Of a stretch of DNA of 64,000 nt, positions 63,135 to 64,000 are shown one piece after another. The stretch is from the NCBI GenBank assembly GCA_029378245.1, contig JARKIF010000031.1:248001-312000 (forward strand), written 5' to 3'. Every line of letters starts with the position of its first letter. The stretch's first letter is position 1. Both the position numbers and the translations under genes were made by a program. Under the pieces are notes generated by a model. It searched no databases. It saw nothing but the letters and a program-made list of their open reading frames with translations, and had not been told where the DNA came from. This stretch comes from Roridomyces roridus. Taxonomy: Eukaryota; Basidiomycota; Agaricomycetes; Agaricales; Mycenaceae.

Positions 63135-64000
63135 GGATTTAACATGGATGCCTGAGCCACAGAAATTGTAAGCAGAATATTCCATGCCAAGCAGAAATGA
63201 GAATTCACTGCGGATATGAACACTGGTGGATTGAACGATAAACAGCAGTTACAGAACCGATGATGCTGTAAACTCACATTCTGGGCATGATGGGTGCTAC
63301 TTTCTGAGCTCCGTGCAGATGCCAATATATATGATGAACCCGGAGGCAGGTAGAATGAATGATGAATGCATTCGAAGAATGATTGATTGCCAACATGCTT
63401 TACTTAGGCGCTATGGCGCCTACGGGGAGTAACGAGTTGTTGATGCTCCTGTCGCCAAAGTTGAATAAATTGTTTTGCCTGATAAGTACACCTGCTTTGC
63501 TTTGTGGAGTTCCCTAAGTCCTTGTTGTGGATCAATTTAATTACTTATCCGGGTCCGGAGAGCCGGACGTCCACATGGATACAGCCTCGAGACCTTTCAT
63601 TCCAAGTGTCACTCTGTCAAATTCATAGACACCGTCCAAAGATAACTCACTCCATGAACCAAGTTATCCATTTACAGATTATTCCAAGTCTTCTCCCCAA
63701 CTTGAAACTTGAATAGTTTATTTTCCCCTGGATCGCAGCCTGAGCGCGCACAACTTCAACTTCCATATAACTACCTGGTTCAGTGGACACATCGGACCTT
63801 GATCGGAACTTGCAAACGGAATTTTTGTGGTCCTTGCGATAGATCGAGTTGGCTTTGAGGCCATTGCTTCCGCATGGTAAGGACGGTTCCCCTGGTTTGA
63901 TCAACGGTTAGCTTCTATGAAATATTTATTTTCAGCTTTCATGCAGGGTTGGTTGAGGGCTAGGGCTGGCGAGAGTTGAGAGATCCTGATGCTGAGCTCC
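63135..64000. other. Upstream region of the CHAT gene; no other gene supported
   Basis: The first 20 nt probably belong to the CHAT coding exon (acceptor at about 63152-63154), and a small 5' exon may lie near 63285. A palindrome TAGGCGC-TATG-GCGCCTA is at 63405-63422. Short frames beyond 63500 have no recognisable domain. Confidence 0.35.
63405..63422. repeat. GGCGCC-type palindrome upstream of the CHAT gene
   Basis: TAGGCGC and GCGCCTA flank a TATG spacer. It resembles the one at 58223-58244 on the other side of the gene, and an AAAGTTGAATA-like motif follows both at different distances. Confidence 0.6.

Overview
The window reads as nuclear DNA of a mushroom-type basidiomycete (Agaricomycetes is an inference). 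Nearly every gene is cut by introns of about 45-60 nt. The single-copy genes have fungal architecture: an Mcm1-type MADS factor, monofunctional fungal prephenate dehydrogenase, ATG101, an AMSH-type deubiquitinase and a C2-TPR-CHAT protein. The species cannot be named from sequence alone.

Layout. 0.9-2.2 kb: decayed F-box gene. 2.3-5.1 kb: MFS transporter. 5.5-16.9 kb: a minus-strand run of BTB/POZ genes, some intact and some broken. 17.7-21.5 kb: AAA ATPase and MADS-box factor. 21.9-27.7 kb: a BTB gene split by inserted repeats, back to back with three F-box genes. 27.8-35.0 kb: ATG101, a Baeyer-Villiger-type flavin monooxygenase, a 2-oxoglutarate dioxygenase and TYR1. 35.1-36.2 kb: BTB gene. 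36.3-39.0 kb: AMSH-like JAMM protease. 39.1-53.2 kb: a second BTB/F-box tract containing a 3.9 kb terminal-inverted-repeat (TIR) element inside an F-box gene. 53.3-58.3 kb: small TIR elements, a tiny Zn2Cys6 protein, a BTB remnant and gene-poor DNA. 58.4-63.1 kb: C2-TPR-CHAT gene with a 15-unit repeat array.

The main theme is a dense, interleaved tract of two E3-ubiquitin-ligase adaptor-like families. I count 14 BTB loci: seven read as intact, seven are broken or fragments. I count six F-box loci with heads (three intact) plus two orphan F-box tails. Both families share an upstream sequence core near their start codons, and two of the loci are divergent, 70 bp apart. Three adaptor genes are split by inserted TIR-type DNA; in one, removing the insert rejoins the reading frame exactly. 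The remaining damage is short indels and one tryptophan-to-stop change, as expected of birth-and-death evolution. BTB proteins normally serve Cullin-3 ligases and F-box proteins Cullin-1 ligases, so the tract may be a substrate-recognition reservoir; that is inference. The BTB proteins all end in an unusual conserved module, C-x5-C ... C-x2-C followed by FW-LP-YGLP-WEELE-MK, which I cannot assign to a described domain.

Splice sites were read by eye. Exact exon ends are given only where donor, acceptor, phase and homology to the sibling copies agree.
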